A model generated the notes under the pieces. It did not search any database. It was given only the letters and a program-made list of their open reading frames with translations, and was not told the origin of the DNA. Shown here in pieces: positions 1 to 8,317 of a stretch of 64,000 nt of DNA. Source of the DNA: Mycobacterium sp. NS-7484 (GTDB lineage: Bacteria > Actinomycetota > Actinomycetes > Mycobacteriales > Mycobacteriaceae); contig NZ_MBEJ01000110.1 in assembly GCF_001953975.1 (NCBI RefSeq), forward strand, positions 1-64,000, read 5' to 3'. The translations under genes and the position numbers were made by a program. The first letter of the stretch is position 1. Each line of letters begins with the position of its first letter.

Positions 1-402
1 AGAGAAAGACGTCACCCGTCCCTCGGGTCCCACCGCCCGCAGCAGCGAGCATGTCAGCGCACCCGAGCCAGCACCGGCCTCCAACACCCGTGCGCCCGGG
101 AAGATGTCCCCCTCGTGCACGATCTGCGCGGCGTCCTTCGGATAGATCACCTGCGCCCCGCGCGGCATGGACATCACGTAGTCGACCAGCAGCGGGCGCA
201 GCACCAGGAACTGATCGCCGTTGGTGGATTTGACCACGCTGCCCTCGGGCAACCCGATCACGTTGTCGAACGCGATGATGCCGCGATGAGTGTGGAACTC
301 TCCGCCGGGGTTGAGCACCATCGTGTAGCGCCGGCCCTTGGCGTCGGTGAGTTGTACCCGGTCGCCAACGGCAAACGGTCCGGTCGGTCTCTTCGCTGCC
401 AC
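1..402 (-). CDS. trmI: tRNA (adenine-58-N1)-methyltransferase TrmI, N-terminal part (cut by window edge)
   Basis: TrmI methylates N1 of A58 in the T-loop of tRNA using S-adenosylmethionine. About 134 codons are visible from a GTG at 402; the rest lies left of the window. The visible part holds the family's N-terminal beta domain (VGDRVQLTDAKGRRY), the segment LRPLLVDYVMSMPRGAQVIYPKDAAQI, and the SAM-binding motif I, VLEAGAGSGALT. It agrees closely with Rv2118c as I remember it. The gene is divergent from the RecB-like nuclease, with an 86-base gap that must hold both promoters. The start was chosen because the residues after it (AAKRPTGPFAVGDRVQL) match the usual TrmI start. The call is firm; the C-terminus cannot be assessed. 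Confidence 0.95.
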   Translation of the reverse strand, partial: MAAKRPTGPFAVGDRVQLTDAKGRRYTMVLNPGGEFHTHRGIIAFDNVIGLPEGSVVKSTNGDQFLVLRPLLVDYVMSMPRGAQVIYPKDAAQIVHEGDIFPGARVLEAGAGSGALTCSLLRAVGPEGRVTSFS

Positions 403-488
403 GGACGTCCAGCCTGCCAGTAGCCGCGCACGGTCGGGTGGTCGGGGTTCGCCCAACTTTGTCAGAGCCCGGCCCTAGGCTTGCGGAT

Positions 489-1316
489 GTGAGTGAGGAA
501 CCGGCTTCGACGCCCCGCCGCCCGGCGTTGTCACCGTCGCGGGCCGGCGATTTCAAGCAGTGTCCGTTGCTGTACCGGTTCCGTGCCATCGACCGACTTC
601 CGGAGCCGCGGTCCACCGCACAGCTGCGTGGCTCCGTGGTCCATGCCGCATTGGAGCAGCTCTACGGACTTCCGGCGGCCGAGCGAGTGCACGACACCGC
701 GCTGGCCCTGATCGAGCCGGCCTGGGAGCAGGTCCTCGCCGCCGAACCCGAGTTGGCCGACACCGAGTATCCGACCACGTTGCTGGCCGAGGCGAGGGCG
801 CTGCTGTCCGGGTATTACCGGCTGGAGGATCCGACCCGGTTCGATCCACAGTGCTGCGAGCACCGCCTCGAAGTCGAGTTGGCTGACGGCACCCTGTTAC
901 GCGGATTCGTCGACCGGATCGATGTCGCTCCGTCGGGCGAGTTGCGGGTGGTCGACTACAAGACCGGCAAAGCGCCGCCGGCGGCACGGGCGCAGGCTGA
1001 GTTCAAAGCGATGTTCCAGATGAAGTTCTATGCCGTGGCGTTGCTGCGGTCGCGCGGCGTGATGCCGGCGCGGCTGCGGTTGTTGTACCTCGCCGACGGT
1101 CAAGTGCTCGACTACTCCCCCAGCCACGACGAGCTGTTGCGGTTTGAGCGCACGCTGATGGCGATCTGGCAGGCCATCCAGGTGGCCGGGGCCACCGGAG
1201 ACTTCCGGCCCAACCCGTCGCGGCTGTGCTCGTGGTGCGCACACCAGAACCTGTGCCCGGCGTTCGGCGGCACGCCGCCACCGTATCCGGGCTGGCCAGA
1301 ATCAGGAGCTGCATGA
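489..1316 (+). CDS. RecB-family PD-(D/E)XK exonuclease with C-terminal Cys cluster
   Basis: A 275-residue nuclease of the Cas4/RecB type, orthologous by position to Rv2119. Visible nuclease motifs are LRGFVDRIDV (metal-binding Asp) and RVVDYKTGK (Asp and catalytic Lys). One Cys near residue 25 (KQCPLLYRF) and three near the C-terminus (LCSWCAHQNLCPAF) form the spaced Cys set that binds an iron-sulphur cluster in AddB and Cas4 relatives. GTG 489 is preferred to an upstream GTG at 438 because similarity begins after SEEPAS. The stop overlaps the ATG of the thioesterase gene (ATGA, 1313-1316), so the two are probably translationally coupled. Role inferred: DNA repair or processing; the actual substrate is unknown. 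Confidence 0.85.
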   Translation: MSEEPASTPRRPALSPSRAGDFKQCPLLYRFRAIDRLPEPRSTAQLRGSVVHAALEQLYGLPAAERVHDTALALIEPAWEQVLAAEPELADTEYPTTLLAEARALLSGYYRLEDPTRFDPQCCEHRLEVELADGTLLRGFVDRIDVAPSGELRVVDYKTGKAPPAARAQAEFKAMFQMKFYAVALLRSRGVMPARLRLLYLADGQVLDYSPSHDELLRFERTLMAIWQAIQVAGATGDFRPNPSRLCSWCAHQNLCPAFGGTPPPYPGWPESGAA

Positions 1317-2113
1317 TCGGGTGTCACTATCATCGGCTCGGTGCCGATGGTGAGTATCAGCTGTTCGAGTCCACCGCCGACACCCGGAGCAACTGGGATC
1401 CGGCGATTCAGCACGGTTCACCGCCGCTGGCGCTGCTGACCAAGGCGATCGAAGAGTTGACCGCTGGCTCGGGTCTGCGGGTCGGGCGTTTGACGCTCGA
1501 CATCCTGGGCGCGATTCCCGTTGCCCCCGTGCGGGTTCGGGCATGGGTCGATCGGCCCGGCAGCCGGATCTCGATGGCCGTCTCGGAGATGGAGGCGGCC
1601 CGCGCGGACGGCTCGTGGCGTGCAGTCGCTCGGGTGACGGCCTGGCTATTGGCGCCCAGTGACACCAGTGATGTGGCCACCGACCGCTTTCCACCGTTGC
1701 TGGAGGGTGAGGCCGCCGAGGTGGCGCACAGGTGGGAGGGCGCTGCAGGTTACCTCGACACCGTGACGTGGCGACGCCAGCGCACCACCGAAGGTGAGGC
1801 CGCTGTGGCGTGGATGAGTCCGCTGACGTCCGTGGTCGACGACGAAGAGACGACGGCCCTGCAACGCCTGGCGCTCGTGGTGGATTCGGCGAATGGCATT
1901 GGTGCGGCGTTGGATCCGCAGAAGTTCATCTTCATGAACACCGACACCTCCGTGCATCTGCACCGGCTCCCAGTCGGCTCCGATTTCGCCGTTCGGGCCC
2001 GTGGTTCGATCGGTCCGGACGGCATCGGCGTGACCACAGCGGAAATCTTTGACCGCCAAGGGTTTATCGGCACCTCTGCGCAAACCTTGTTGGTGATGCG
2101 CGCGCCGGGTTAG
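1313..2113 (+). CDS. TesB-like double-hotdog acyl-CoA thioesterase family protein
   Basis: A 266-residue protein resembling the double-hotdog acyl-CoA thioesterase family. The segment FESTADTRSNWDPAIQHGSPPLALL is typical: the HGGP-like turn begins the first hotdog helix. The second hotdog begins near WMSPLTSVVDDEETTALQRLALVVDSANGIGAALDP and continues through MNTDTSVHLHRLPVG, where the conserved polar residues NTD and H lie. Members hydrolyse acyl-CoA or act as non-catalytic acyl-binding proteins; the substrate cannot be told from sequence. It starts at the ATG that overlaps the stop of the nuclease gene and ends with about 90 bases before the next gene. Confidence 0.8.
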   Translation: MIGCHYHRLGADGEYQLFESTADTRSNWDPAIQHGSPPLALLTKAIEELTAGSGLRVGRLTLDILGAIPVAPVRVRAWVDRPGSRISMAVSEMEAARADGSWRAVARVTAWLLAPSDTSDVATDRFPPLLEGEAAEVAHRWEGAAGYLDTVTWRRQRTTEGEAAVAWMSPLTSVVDDEETTALQRLALVVDSANGIGAALDPQKFIFMNTDTSVHLHRLPVGSDFAVRARGSIGPDGIGVTTAEIFDRQGFIGTSAQTLLVMRAPG

Positions 2114-2203
2114 ATGCTTTGGTCCAATCAGCGTCTCAGGCTGACGCGATCCCGCTCATACTGGCACAAGGGACGATAGGTCACGCCGAGGCTGGGGGCT
2201 CCG

Positions 2204-2608
2204 ATGACATCTCAAACTGAACGTTCTCGGACGGTCGTACAGGACTTCGTGAGTGCGATCGGGGAAGCCAGGTTCGATGATGCTCGACGGCTGCTGCACG
2301 ACGACTTCGTGATCCATGCGGCCGGGGACGTTCCGTACCGCGGCGACTACCTCGGCCCCGACGGCTTTTTCGATCTCATCGCGCAGATGTTCACGGTGCT
2401 AGAGCTCACACCGAGCCCGGACATGCGGTACATCGCCGACGACGACACGGTGGTGCTCTACTACCGCCTGAATTTCACGGCACGCGCCTCTGGAGCGACT
2501 GCCGAAATGGCCGTGACCGAGGTGGTGACGGTTCGAGAAGGCCTGATCACCGAACTCGACGTGTTCTACAAGAATCCGTCGGCCGTCACCGCACTGCTGG
2601 CCGAATAA
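2204..2608 (+). CDS. SnoaL-like (NTF2-fold) protein
   Basis: A 134-residue protein with the layout of SnoaL/NTF2-like domains: an N-terminal helix pair (VVQDFVSAIGEARFDDARRLLHDDFVIHA), the GYRGDYLGPDGFF-type loop, then curved beta strands ending in VVTVREGLITELDVFYKNPSAV. Such small alpha+beta barrels act as isomerases, cyclases or hydrolases, or only bind ligands; no specific catalytic pair can be assigned here. A purine-rich stretch (gctgggggct) precedes the ATG. It stands alone between the thioesterase and a convergent secreted-protein gene, so context does not narrow its job. Confidence 0.75.
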   Translation: MTSQTERSRTVVQDFVSAIGEARFDDARRLLHDDFVIHAAGDVPYRGDYLGPDGFFDLIAQMFTVLELTPSPDMRYIADDDTVVLYYRLNFTARASGATAEMAVTEVVTVREGLITELDVFYKNPSAVTALLAE

Positions 2609-2633
2609 CTTTCAGCGCCGAACAGATCGCAGC

Positions 2634-2984
2634 TCAGATACTCCCGGGCATTCCCGGAATGCTCCCAGGCATGCCGGGAGGCGGACCACTGCCGTAAGGC
2701 ATTCCGTCGGGCATCATGCTGCCCGGCAGATCGCTGCCGACCGGCGGCGGCATGGCCGGCGCCGGCGGCGCGTACGGACCTCCCGCGCACACCGGATCGA
2801 TCGGCGACGAAATGCATGCGGAATCAGACGGACCGGTGGGCGCCCCGAATCCGCTGTCCGTGCACTCGGCCAGGTACGGCTCCGCGACACAATTGGGATC
2901 ACCTGAGTTGGGGTTCGCCTTCGCCGGGGCGGCCACACCCATGGCTGCCATCCCGATCAGCACGGCGGCAACTGCAATTCTCAT
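2634..2984 (-). CDS. Small secreted Pro/Gly/Met-rich protein with four cysteines
   Basis: A 116-residue protein with a clear signal peptide: MRIAVAAVLIGMAAMGVAAPAKA, probably cleaved after AKA near residue 23. The mature part carries four Cys (about residues 32, 41, 57 and 66) that could form two disulfides, then a low-complexity tail rich in Pro, Gly and Met with repeated PGMPGSI-like units. A good Shine-Dalgarno (gaggagc) stands just before the ATG. It is convergent with the SnoaL-like gene. No enzymatic motif is visible; it looks like one of the many small exported mycobacterial proteins of unknown role. Confidence 0.75.
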   Translation of the reverse strand: MRIAVAAVLIGMAAMGVAAPAKANPNSGDPNCVAEPYLAECTDSGFGAPTGPSDSACISSPIDPVCAGGPYAPPAPAMPPPVGSDLPGSMMPDGMPYGSGPPPGMPGSIPGMPGSI

Positions 2985-3131
2985 CTTTGCTCCTCACGCC
3001 AAGGCCGATGGTTACACGCCTGGCTACCGCGTGAGGACGAAATCGAATTTCCCACCCGCCTTTGGTAATTGACGCTGACGTCGCTGAAATCCGCCGCTGA
3101 CGATCACCACGCGTTCAACGCAGAGGGTCGC

Positions 3132-4508
3132 TCACTCCAGTGGCTTCAGCTCCTGCAGCATTGTCGGCACCAGCTCACTGACCGTCGGGTGGATGTGCAT
3201 GGTTCGCGATATCGCGGTGTAGGGCAGTTTGGCGGTCATGACGTCGAGGATCGAATGCACCACCTCGTCCCCGCCCACACCGAGGATCGCCGCACCGAGG
3301 ATCTCCTCGGTCTCGGCATCGACCACCACTTTCATGAAGCCCTGCGTCTCACCCTTCTCCACGGCCCGCCCGACCCGGGTCATCGGGCGCTTGCCCACCA
3401 ACGCCTTCCGGCCTGATGCCCGCACCTGGTCGACGGTCATGCCGGCCCGGCCCAGCGGCGGGTCGATGTAGAGCGCATAGGTGGTAACGCGGTCGCTCAC
3501 CCGCCGTGGGTCGTCGTCGAGAAGGTTGGCCGCGACGATCTCGAAGTCGTTGTAGGACGTGTGCGTGAACGCCCCTTTGCCGTTGCAATCCCCCATCGCC
3601 CAGATGTGCTCGGCGGTGGTGCGGAGTTGATCATCGACGACGATGTAGCCGCGCCGGTCGACGTCCACGCCGGCGTTCTCCAGCCCGAGGTCGTCGGTGT
3701 TGGGTGCGCGTCCCACCGCGAGCAGCAGATGGGTTCCCCAGATCGGATCCGCACCATCGCGAGGCGTCACTTCGAAGCCGTTGTCCCGCTTGGCGAACCG
3801 GATACCGGTGGCGTCGAGCACCACCGAGATGTCCTCGGCCCGCAAGATTTCGGCGATGGCGGCCGAGACGTCCTCGTCTTCGCGCGAGGTCAGCCGCGGG
3901 CCCTTCTCGATTACGGTGACGCGCGAACCGAACCGGCGGTACATCTGCGCGAACTCCAGTGCGATGTAGCTGCCGCCCACGATTACCAGATGTTCCGGAA
4001 GCACATCGAGGTCCAGGACACCGACGTTGGTCAAATAGTCGATGCCGTCCAGGCCGGGAAAGTCGGGAACCACTGCGCGCCCACCGACATTGAGGAAGAT
4101 GCGCTCGGCCCGCAGTAATTGACCATCGACATCGATGGTGTGCGGGTCGACGAACCGAGCATGTCCGCGGATGAGGGTGGCGCCGTCCATGCCGTCGAGC
4201 CAATCCTCGACGCCGCGGCGGTCGGCCAGCATGATCGCATCTTTGCGGGCTTTCACCTTGGCCATGTCGACGACGACTTCGCCTGTGCGCACACCGAAGT
4301 CAGCCCCGCGGCGCGCCATGTGGGCAGCATGCGCGCTGGCAACGAGAGTCTTGGTGGGAATGCAGCCGTAGTTGACGCAGGTTCCGCCCACCAGCTTGCG
4401 TTCGATCACCGCGACGGTCTGCCCCGCCGAGGTCAACCGACCGGCCAGCGGTGGGCCGGCTTGGCCCGCACCGATGACGATGGCGTCGAAATTGCGTGCG
4501 GGCGCCAT
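3132..4508 (-). CDS. FAD-dependent pyridine nucleotide-disulfide oxidoreductase (mercuric-reductase-like)
   Basis: A 458-residue class I flavoprotein disulfide reductase. The FAD-binding GxGxxG is at residues 13-18 (GAGQAG), and the redox-active pair is C44 and C49 in GGTCVNYGC. A second nucleotide-binding motif (VIVGGSYIALEF) serves NAD(P)H, and GDCNGKGAFTHTSYND is the second FAD motif. The C-terminal dimer domain has the conserved HPTVSE that supplies the active-site base. It lacks the N-terminal metal-binding domain and the C-terminal vicinal Cys of true MerA, so mercury reduction is unlikely. It could act on a dihydrolipoyl-like or low-molecular-weight disulfide. It starts 3 bases after the stop of the DUF4126 gene, in line with hisE-hisG. 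Confidence 0.85.
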   Translation of the reverse strand: MAPARNFDAIVIGAGQAGPPLAGRLTSAGQTVAVIERKLVGGTCVNYGCIPTKTLVASAHAAHMARRGADFGVRTGEVVVDMAKVKARKDAIMLADRRGVEDWLDGMDGATLIRGHARFVDPHTIDVDGQLLRAERIFLNVGGRAVVPDFPGLDGIDYLTNVGVLDLDVLPEHLVIVGGSYIALEFAQMYRRFGSRVTVIEKGPRLTSREDEDVSAAIAEILRAEDISVVLDATGIRFAKRDNGFEVTPRDGADPIWGTHLLLAVGRAPNTDDLGLENAGVDVDRRGYIVVDDQLRTTAEHIWAMGDCNGKGAFTHTSYNDFEIVAANLLDDDPRRVSDRVTTYALYIDPPLGRAGMTVDQVRASGRKALVGKRPMTRVGRAVEKGETQGFMKVVVDAETEEILGAAILGVGGDEVVHSILDVMTAKLPYTAISRTMHIHPTVSELVPTMLQELKPLE

Positions 4509-4511
4509 GGT

Positions 4512-4994
4512 TCAGACGACCGCGGTCAGCGCGGCGACGCCGAGACCGCCAAGCACCGCAACGGCGTCCTCCACCAAGGCGATCGGCAGGTCACGACCGC
4601 CGGTGGCGGCGACCAGACGCTTACGCGCCTCATAGCCACCGAGGGTGCCCAGCACCGCGCCGATCAGACCCGCACCCAGGCCGCCGAACGTGTATCCCCA
4701 TGCGGTGCCGATCACCGCCCCGGCGAAACCACCGGTGATCAGCCGGGCGATGAACTGCACCGCCGTCTTACGGCTCGGCGTACTCGGCAGTTGATCGGTA
4801 ACCAATTCGCCCACAGCAAGAATCGTCAACACGGTGACCGTGACCGGATGCGCCAGCCATTCCACCCAGGTGCCGTCGAGGTTGATCCAGCTCAATGTGG
4901 CGGCCCAGGCCACGACGGCCGGTGCAGTGAAAGCCCGGAGACCGGCCACCACGCCGATCAGCAGCGCCAACAACAGAACCAGAAAATGCGTCAC
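4512..4994 (-). CDS. DUF4126 family integral membrane protein (Rv2120c-like)
   Basis: A 160-residue membrane protein with about four hydrophobic segments, beginning THFLVLLLALLIGVVAGLRAFTAPAVVAW, and glycine-rich later segments (FAGAVIGTAWGYTFGGLGAGLIGAVLG). The segment ends in a polar stretch containing GGYEARKRLV. The GTG at 4994 was chosen over an upstream ATG because GGAGG lies 5 bases before it. It sits downstream of hisG as in M. tuberculosis. The family's function is unknown. Confidence 0.85.
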   Translation of the reverse strand: MTHFLVLLLALLIGVVAGLRAFTAPAVVAWAATLSWINLDGTWVEWLAHPVTVTVLTILAVGELVTDQLPSTPSRKTAVQFIARLITGGFAGAVIGTAWGYTFGGLGAGLIGAVLGTLGGYEARKRLVAATGGRDLPIALVEDAVAVLGGLGVAALTAVV

Positions 4995-5063
4995 GGCAAC
5001 CTCCGAGGGCCTGGACTTGTCCCCCCCGGACGCTAACACGCAGAACGACGCGGCACGCGCCGA

Positions 5064-5918
5064 TCAGAAACGGCAGAACCGAATATCTGACGCCAGTATC
5101 GCTTTGGCGCCGATCGCCGATATCTCATCCATGATGGCGTTGACGTCGCGGCGCGGCACCAGCGCGCGCACGGCCACCCAGTCCGGATCGGCCAGCGGTG
5201 CGATGGTCGGTGATTCCAGCCCCGGCGTCGCCTGGGTGGCCTTCTCCAGAACCGCACGCGGGCAGTCGTAATCCAGCATCAGGTACTGCTGGCCGAAGAC
5301 CACACCCTGCACCCGCGCGGTGAGTTGATCGCGCGCGGCGGCGTTGCCGTCGCCCTGAGCGCCGTCGCGTTCGATCAGCACTGCCTCCGACTCACACAGC
5401 GGCGCACCGAACGCCACCAGATCATGCAGCCCGAGCGTGCGACCCGAGCCGACCACGTCGGCAATCACGTCGGCGACACCGAGCTGGATCGAGATCTCCA
5501 CCGCGCCGTCGAGCCGGATGACCGAGGCCTCGATGCCCTGCGCCGCGAGATCCTTGCGAACCAGGTTCGGAAACGAGGTCGCGATGCGCTTGCCCGCCAG
5601 ATCCTGCGCGGTCCACTCCCGACCAGCCGGGCCGGCGTAGCGGAACGTGGAGTTGCCGAATCCCAGCGCCAGGCGTTCACGAACCGGGGCATCCGAATCG
5701 GCGGCCAGATCACGTCCGGTGATGCCCAGGTCGAGTTCGCCTGAGCCGACGTAGATCGCGATGTCCTTGGGCCGGAGGAAGAAGAACTCGACGTTGTTGA
5801 TCGGGTCGACGACGGTCAGGTCCTTGGGATCACGCCGGCGCCGGTACCCCGCCTCGGAGAGGATCTCGGCGGCCGATTCGCTCAGTGACCCCTTGTTGGG
5901 GACGGCAACGCGCAACAT
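5064..5918 (-). CDS. hisG: ATP phosphoribosyltransferase HisG (long form)
   Basis: HisG catalyses the first step of histidine synthesis, joining ATP and PRPP to form phosphoribosyl-ATP. The protein is 284 residues, the length of the long, HisZ-independent form, with a C-terminal regulatory domain that binds histidine. Landmarks are LRVAVPNKGSLSE at the N-terminus, YVGSGELDLGITGRD, the PRPP-binding region (DGAVEISIQLGVADVIADVVGSGRTL) and the C-terminal IGAKAILASDIRFCRF. The ATG at 5918 is the family start; the upstream extension of the frame is not conserved. It lies 14 bases after hisE, so the two form an operon for early histidine synthesis, feedback-inhibited by histidine in characterised homologues. 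Confidence 0.97.
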   Translation of the reverse strand: MLRVAVPNKGSLSESAAEILSEAGYRRRRDPKDLTVVDPINNVEFFFLRPKDIAIYVGSGELDLGITGRDLAADSDAPVRERLALGFGNSTFRYAGPAGREWTAQDLAGKRIATSFPNLVRKDLAAQGIEASVIRLDGAVEISIQLGVADVIADVVGSGRTLGLHDLVAFGAPLCESEAVLIERDGAQGDGNAAARDQLTARVQGVVFGQQYLMLDYDCPRAVLEKATQATPGLESPTIAPLADPDWVAVRALVPRRDVNAIMDEISAIGAKAILASDIRFCRF

Positions 5919-5932
5919 CTGATCGGCCACGT

Positions 5933-6214
5933 TCACAGCTTCCGGTAGACGTCGTCGAGGGTCAGACCGCGGGAGAGCAGCAGCACCTGCGTCCAGTACA
6001 GCAACTGGCTGACCTCCTCGGCGAGCGATTCGTCGCTCTCGTGCTCGGCGGCCAGCCATACCTCGCCGGCCTCCTCCAGGATCTTCTTGCCGAGCCCATG
6101 GATGCCGGCGTCAAGTGCGGCGACCGTGCCGCTACCGGCGGGTCTGGTGCGCGCTTTGTCGCTGAGTTCGGCGAACAGGGCATCGAAGGTCTTCACAGCA
6201 GTGAATTGTTTCAT
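5933..6214 (-). CDS. hisE: Phosphoribosyl-ATP pyrophosphatase HisE
   Basis: HisE hydrolyses phosphoribosyl-ATP to phosphoribosyl-AMP, the second step of histidine synthesis. The 93-residue all-alpha MazG-like protein starts at MKQFTAVKTFDALFAEL. It shows the metal-binding helix pair in KKILEEAGEVWLAAEHES and EEVSQLLYWTQVLLLSRGL; the ExxE and ExxxD sets bind magnesium in the family. It is the first gene of a minus-strand run with hisG, divergent from the conserved gene at 6252 with only 37 bases between the two starts. Confidence 0.95.
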   Translation of the reverse strand: MKQFTAVKTFDALFAELSDKARTRPAGSGTVAALDAGIHGLGKKILEEAGEVWLAAEHESDESLAEEVSQLLYWTQVLLLSRGLTLDDVYRKL

Positions 6215-6251
6215 GCTCGGTGGGGGTCGGTTTGTGCGGTGCAATAGAAGC

Positions 6252-6731
6252 GTGAGCGAATCAGCCGACTGCCCGTTGCCGACGTACACCGCCCGGGTCG
6301 CCGAGATCCGGGCGATCCTGGCCAAGCATCTTCCCGTCGAGCACCTGATTCAGAACAACCGCACCGCCAATCCGATCCGGCCCCTCGATTGCCTGGCGGC
6401 GGCCTGGGGTCCGGATGTCGCCGCGGCCGCGACGCTGACGGTGGCCATCCATCCGATCGACGACGCGACGGTGGCGCGTGAGGAGTTACGTCAGGCGGCG
6501 GACTTCACGCCGGGGACCTATGGGGTGCCTCGCGACGAGCCCGACGAGTTCGCCCTGGTGCAGACGACGCTGGCCAGCGTCCGGGTCCTCGTCGGTGATT
6601 GCGAGGTCTATCTGGCCCACCGGGACATCTCCCCGGAGAAGCTGGTCGAGGCGGCCGTCGAGATAGCTCGCACCCTCGACGCCGGACCGTACACCGACGA
6701 CTACGAACCTCTGCCGATGCCAGAAGCGTGA
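6252..6731 (+). CDS. Conserved hypothetical protein
   Basis: A 159-residue protein starting at GTG 6252 (SESADCPLPTYTARVAEIRAIL). It has no signal peptide or membrane segment. The C-terminal half (VRVLVGDCEVYLAHRDISPEKLVEAAVEIARTLDAGPY) looks like an alpha/beta domain ending in an amphipathic helix. I do not recognise the family and no catalytic motif is obvious. It is divergent from hisE with a very short shared upstream region, and convergent with the sugar porter gene. An in-frame ATG exists upstream but would overlap hisE. Confidence 0.6.
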   Translation: MSESADCPLPTYTARVAEIRAILAKHLPVEHLIQNNRTANPIRPLDCLAAAWGPDVAAAATLTVAIHPIDDATVAREELRQAADFTPGTYGVPRDEPDEFALVQTTLASVRVLVGDCEVYLAHRDISPEKLVEAAVEIARTLDAGPYTDDYEPLPMPEA

Positions 6732-6742
6732 ACGCTCGGCCT

Positions 6743-8218
6743 TTACGTCTTCAACACCTCGGCGTGCATGTCTTCGAGGTTCTTGCCCTTGGTCTCCTCG
6801 ACCCAGCGCCACACGAAGAGGAACGACAGCACCGCGCAGATCGCATAGAACCCATATGCCGCCCCGAGCATGTTGCGCAATTCCGGGAACGACACGGTGA
6901 TCAGCCAGTTCGCCGCCCACTGCCCCGCGGCCGCCAGACCGAGCGCGGCCGCGCGGATCCGGTTGGGGAACATCTCTCCGAGCAGCACCCACACCACCGG
7001 CCCCCATGACATACCGAAGGCCACCACGAACAGGTTGGCCGCGACCAGCGCTATCGGACCGGTGATACCACCGAGGAAGGGCTGCTGCTCCATCAGGCCC
7101 GTCGAGGTGTTGAGTACCTCATGCGTCTTTGCCGTACCGAAGATCACGGCCATCGTGCCCAGTGTCACCGCCATTCCCAACGACCCGATCAGCAGCAACG
7201 GTTTACGGCCCACCCGGTCGATCAACGCGATCGCGATCAGCGTGGTCAAGATGTTGGTCACCGAGGTGATGACGGTGATGACGAACGACGAATTCTCGTC
7301 GAATCCGACGGCCTGCCACAGCACGTTCGAGTAATAGAAGATCACGTTGATGCCGACGAACTGCTGGAAAACCGACAGGCCAAGACCCACCCACACGATG
7401 CCGTAGACCCCACCGGTCGGTTTGCGTAGATCACGCCAGGCTGCGGGCTTCTCCTGCTTGAGGGTGTCCTGGATGCGGTTCAGGGTGATCTCGAGGTTCT
7501 TCTCGCCCAGCAGCCGTGAGAGCACCTTGCGTGCTTCGGGAATGCGGTGTGTGGCAACCAGATACCGGGGCGACTCGGGGATCGTGAACGTCAGCAGACC
7601 GTAGACGGTCGCCGGAATCGCCATCATCAAGAACATCCACCGCCACGCCTCCATGTTCAGCCACAGTTCCTTGGTGGCGTCCCCGGCGAGGCGGGCCAGC
7701 AGCGCATCGATGCTCAGCGACAGGAAAATGCCGCAGACGATGGCCAACTGCTGCAGGGACCCCAACCGTCCGCGGATTCCCGGCGGTGAGGTTTCGGCGA
7801 TGTAGGCGGGCGCGATCACCGAGGCGATGCCGACACCGATGCCGCCGACGATGCGGAACAGGACCACCACCCAGACGCTGGGGGCCAGCCCGGTGCCGAT
7901 CGCGCTGATGAAGAAGAACACCGCGGCGATCTTCATGACGGCGAGTCGACCGATGCGGTCGGCGATCCGGCCCGCCGTCAGCGCGCCGACGGCCGCCCCG
8001 AGCAGTGCCGAGGCCACCGCGAATCCCAGGATCTTGTTGTCGATGTCGAAGTTCTTCTGGACGGCGTCGACCGCGCCGTTGATCACCGCGCTGTCGTAGC
8101 CGAACAACAACCCACCGAGGGCGGCGACCGAGGCGATCCGCACGGCGCTGCGCCCCGACGAGAAATACTCGTCGTCGTGGACCGACGAAGTACCGCCGCT
8201 TACCGGACCATGTGACAT
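6743..8218 (-). CDS. MFS sugar porter (proton-coupled monosaccharide transporter)
   Basis: A 491-residue, 12-segment transporter of the sugar porter family. Family signatures include ALGGLLFGYDSAVINGA in helix 1, the RIADRIGRL loop between helices 2 and 3, and RGRLGSLQQLAIVCG. PESPRYLV lies before the central loop, FQQFVGINVIFYYS is the sugar-binding QQxxG helix 7, and RVGRKPLL and VEETKGK are in the C half. These motifs are those of GlcP/XylE-like proton symporters, so the substrate is probably glucose or a related sugar. The ATG at 8218 is preferred because agaggac precedes it at normal spacing. It follows the HAD phosphatase by about 100 bases. Confidence 0.9.
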   Translation of the reverse strand: MSHGPVSGGTSSVHDDEYFSSGRSAVRIASVAALGGLLFGYDSAVINGAVDAVQKNFDIDNKILGFAVASALLGAAVGALTAGRIADRIGRLAVMKIAAVFFFISAIGTGLAPSVWVVVLFRIVGGIGVGIASVIAPAYIAETSPPGIRGRLGSLQQLAIVCGIFLSLSIDALLARLAGDATKELWLNMEAWRWMFLMMAIPATVYGLLTFTIPESPRYLVATHRIPEARKVLSRLLGEKNLEITLNRIQDTLKQEKPAAWRDLRKPTGGVYGIVWVGLGLSVFQQFVGINVIFYYSNVLWQAVGFDENSSFVITVITSVTNILTTLIAIALIDRVGRKPLLLIGSLGMAVTLGTMAVIFGTAKTHEVLNTSTGLMEQQPFLGGITGPIALVAANLFVVAFGMSWGPVVWVLLGEMFPNRIRAAALGLAAAGQWAANWLITVSFPELRNMLGAAYGFYAICAVLSFLFVWRWVEETKGKNLEDMHAEVLKT

Positions 8219-8317
8219 GACCTGTCCTCTCCGCGCCGTCGGGTGACCAGTCATCATCACCTTGGCACAGTGAGCCCAAAGGTCGGGCCATATCCGGGTA
8301 GCTGACTTCGGCGCGTC

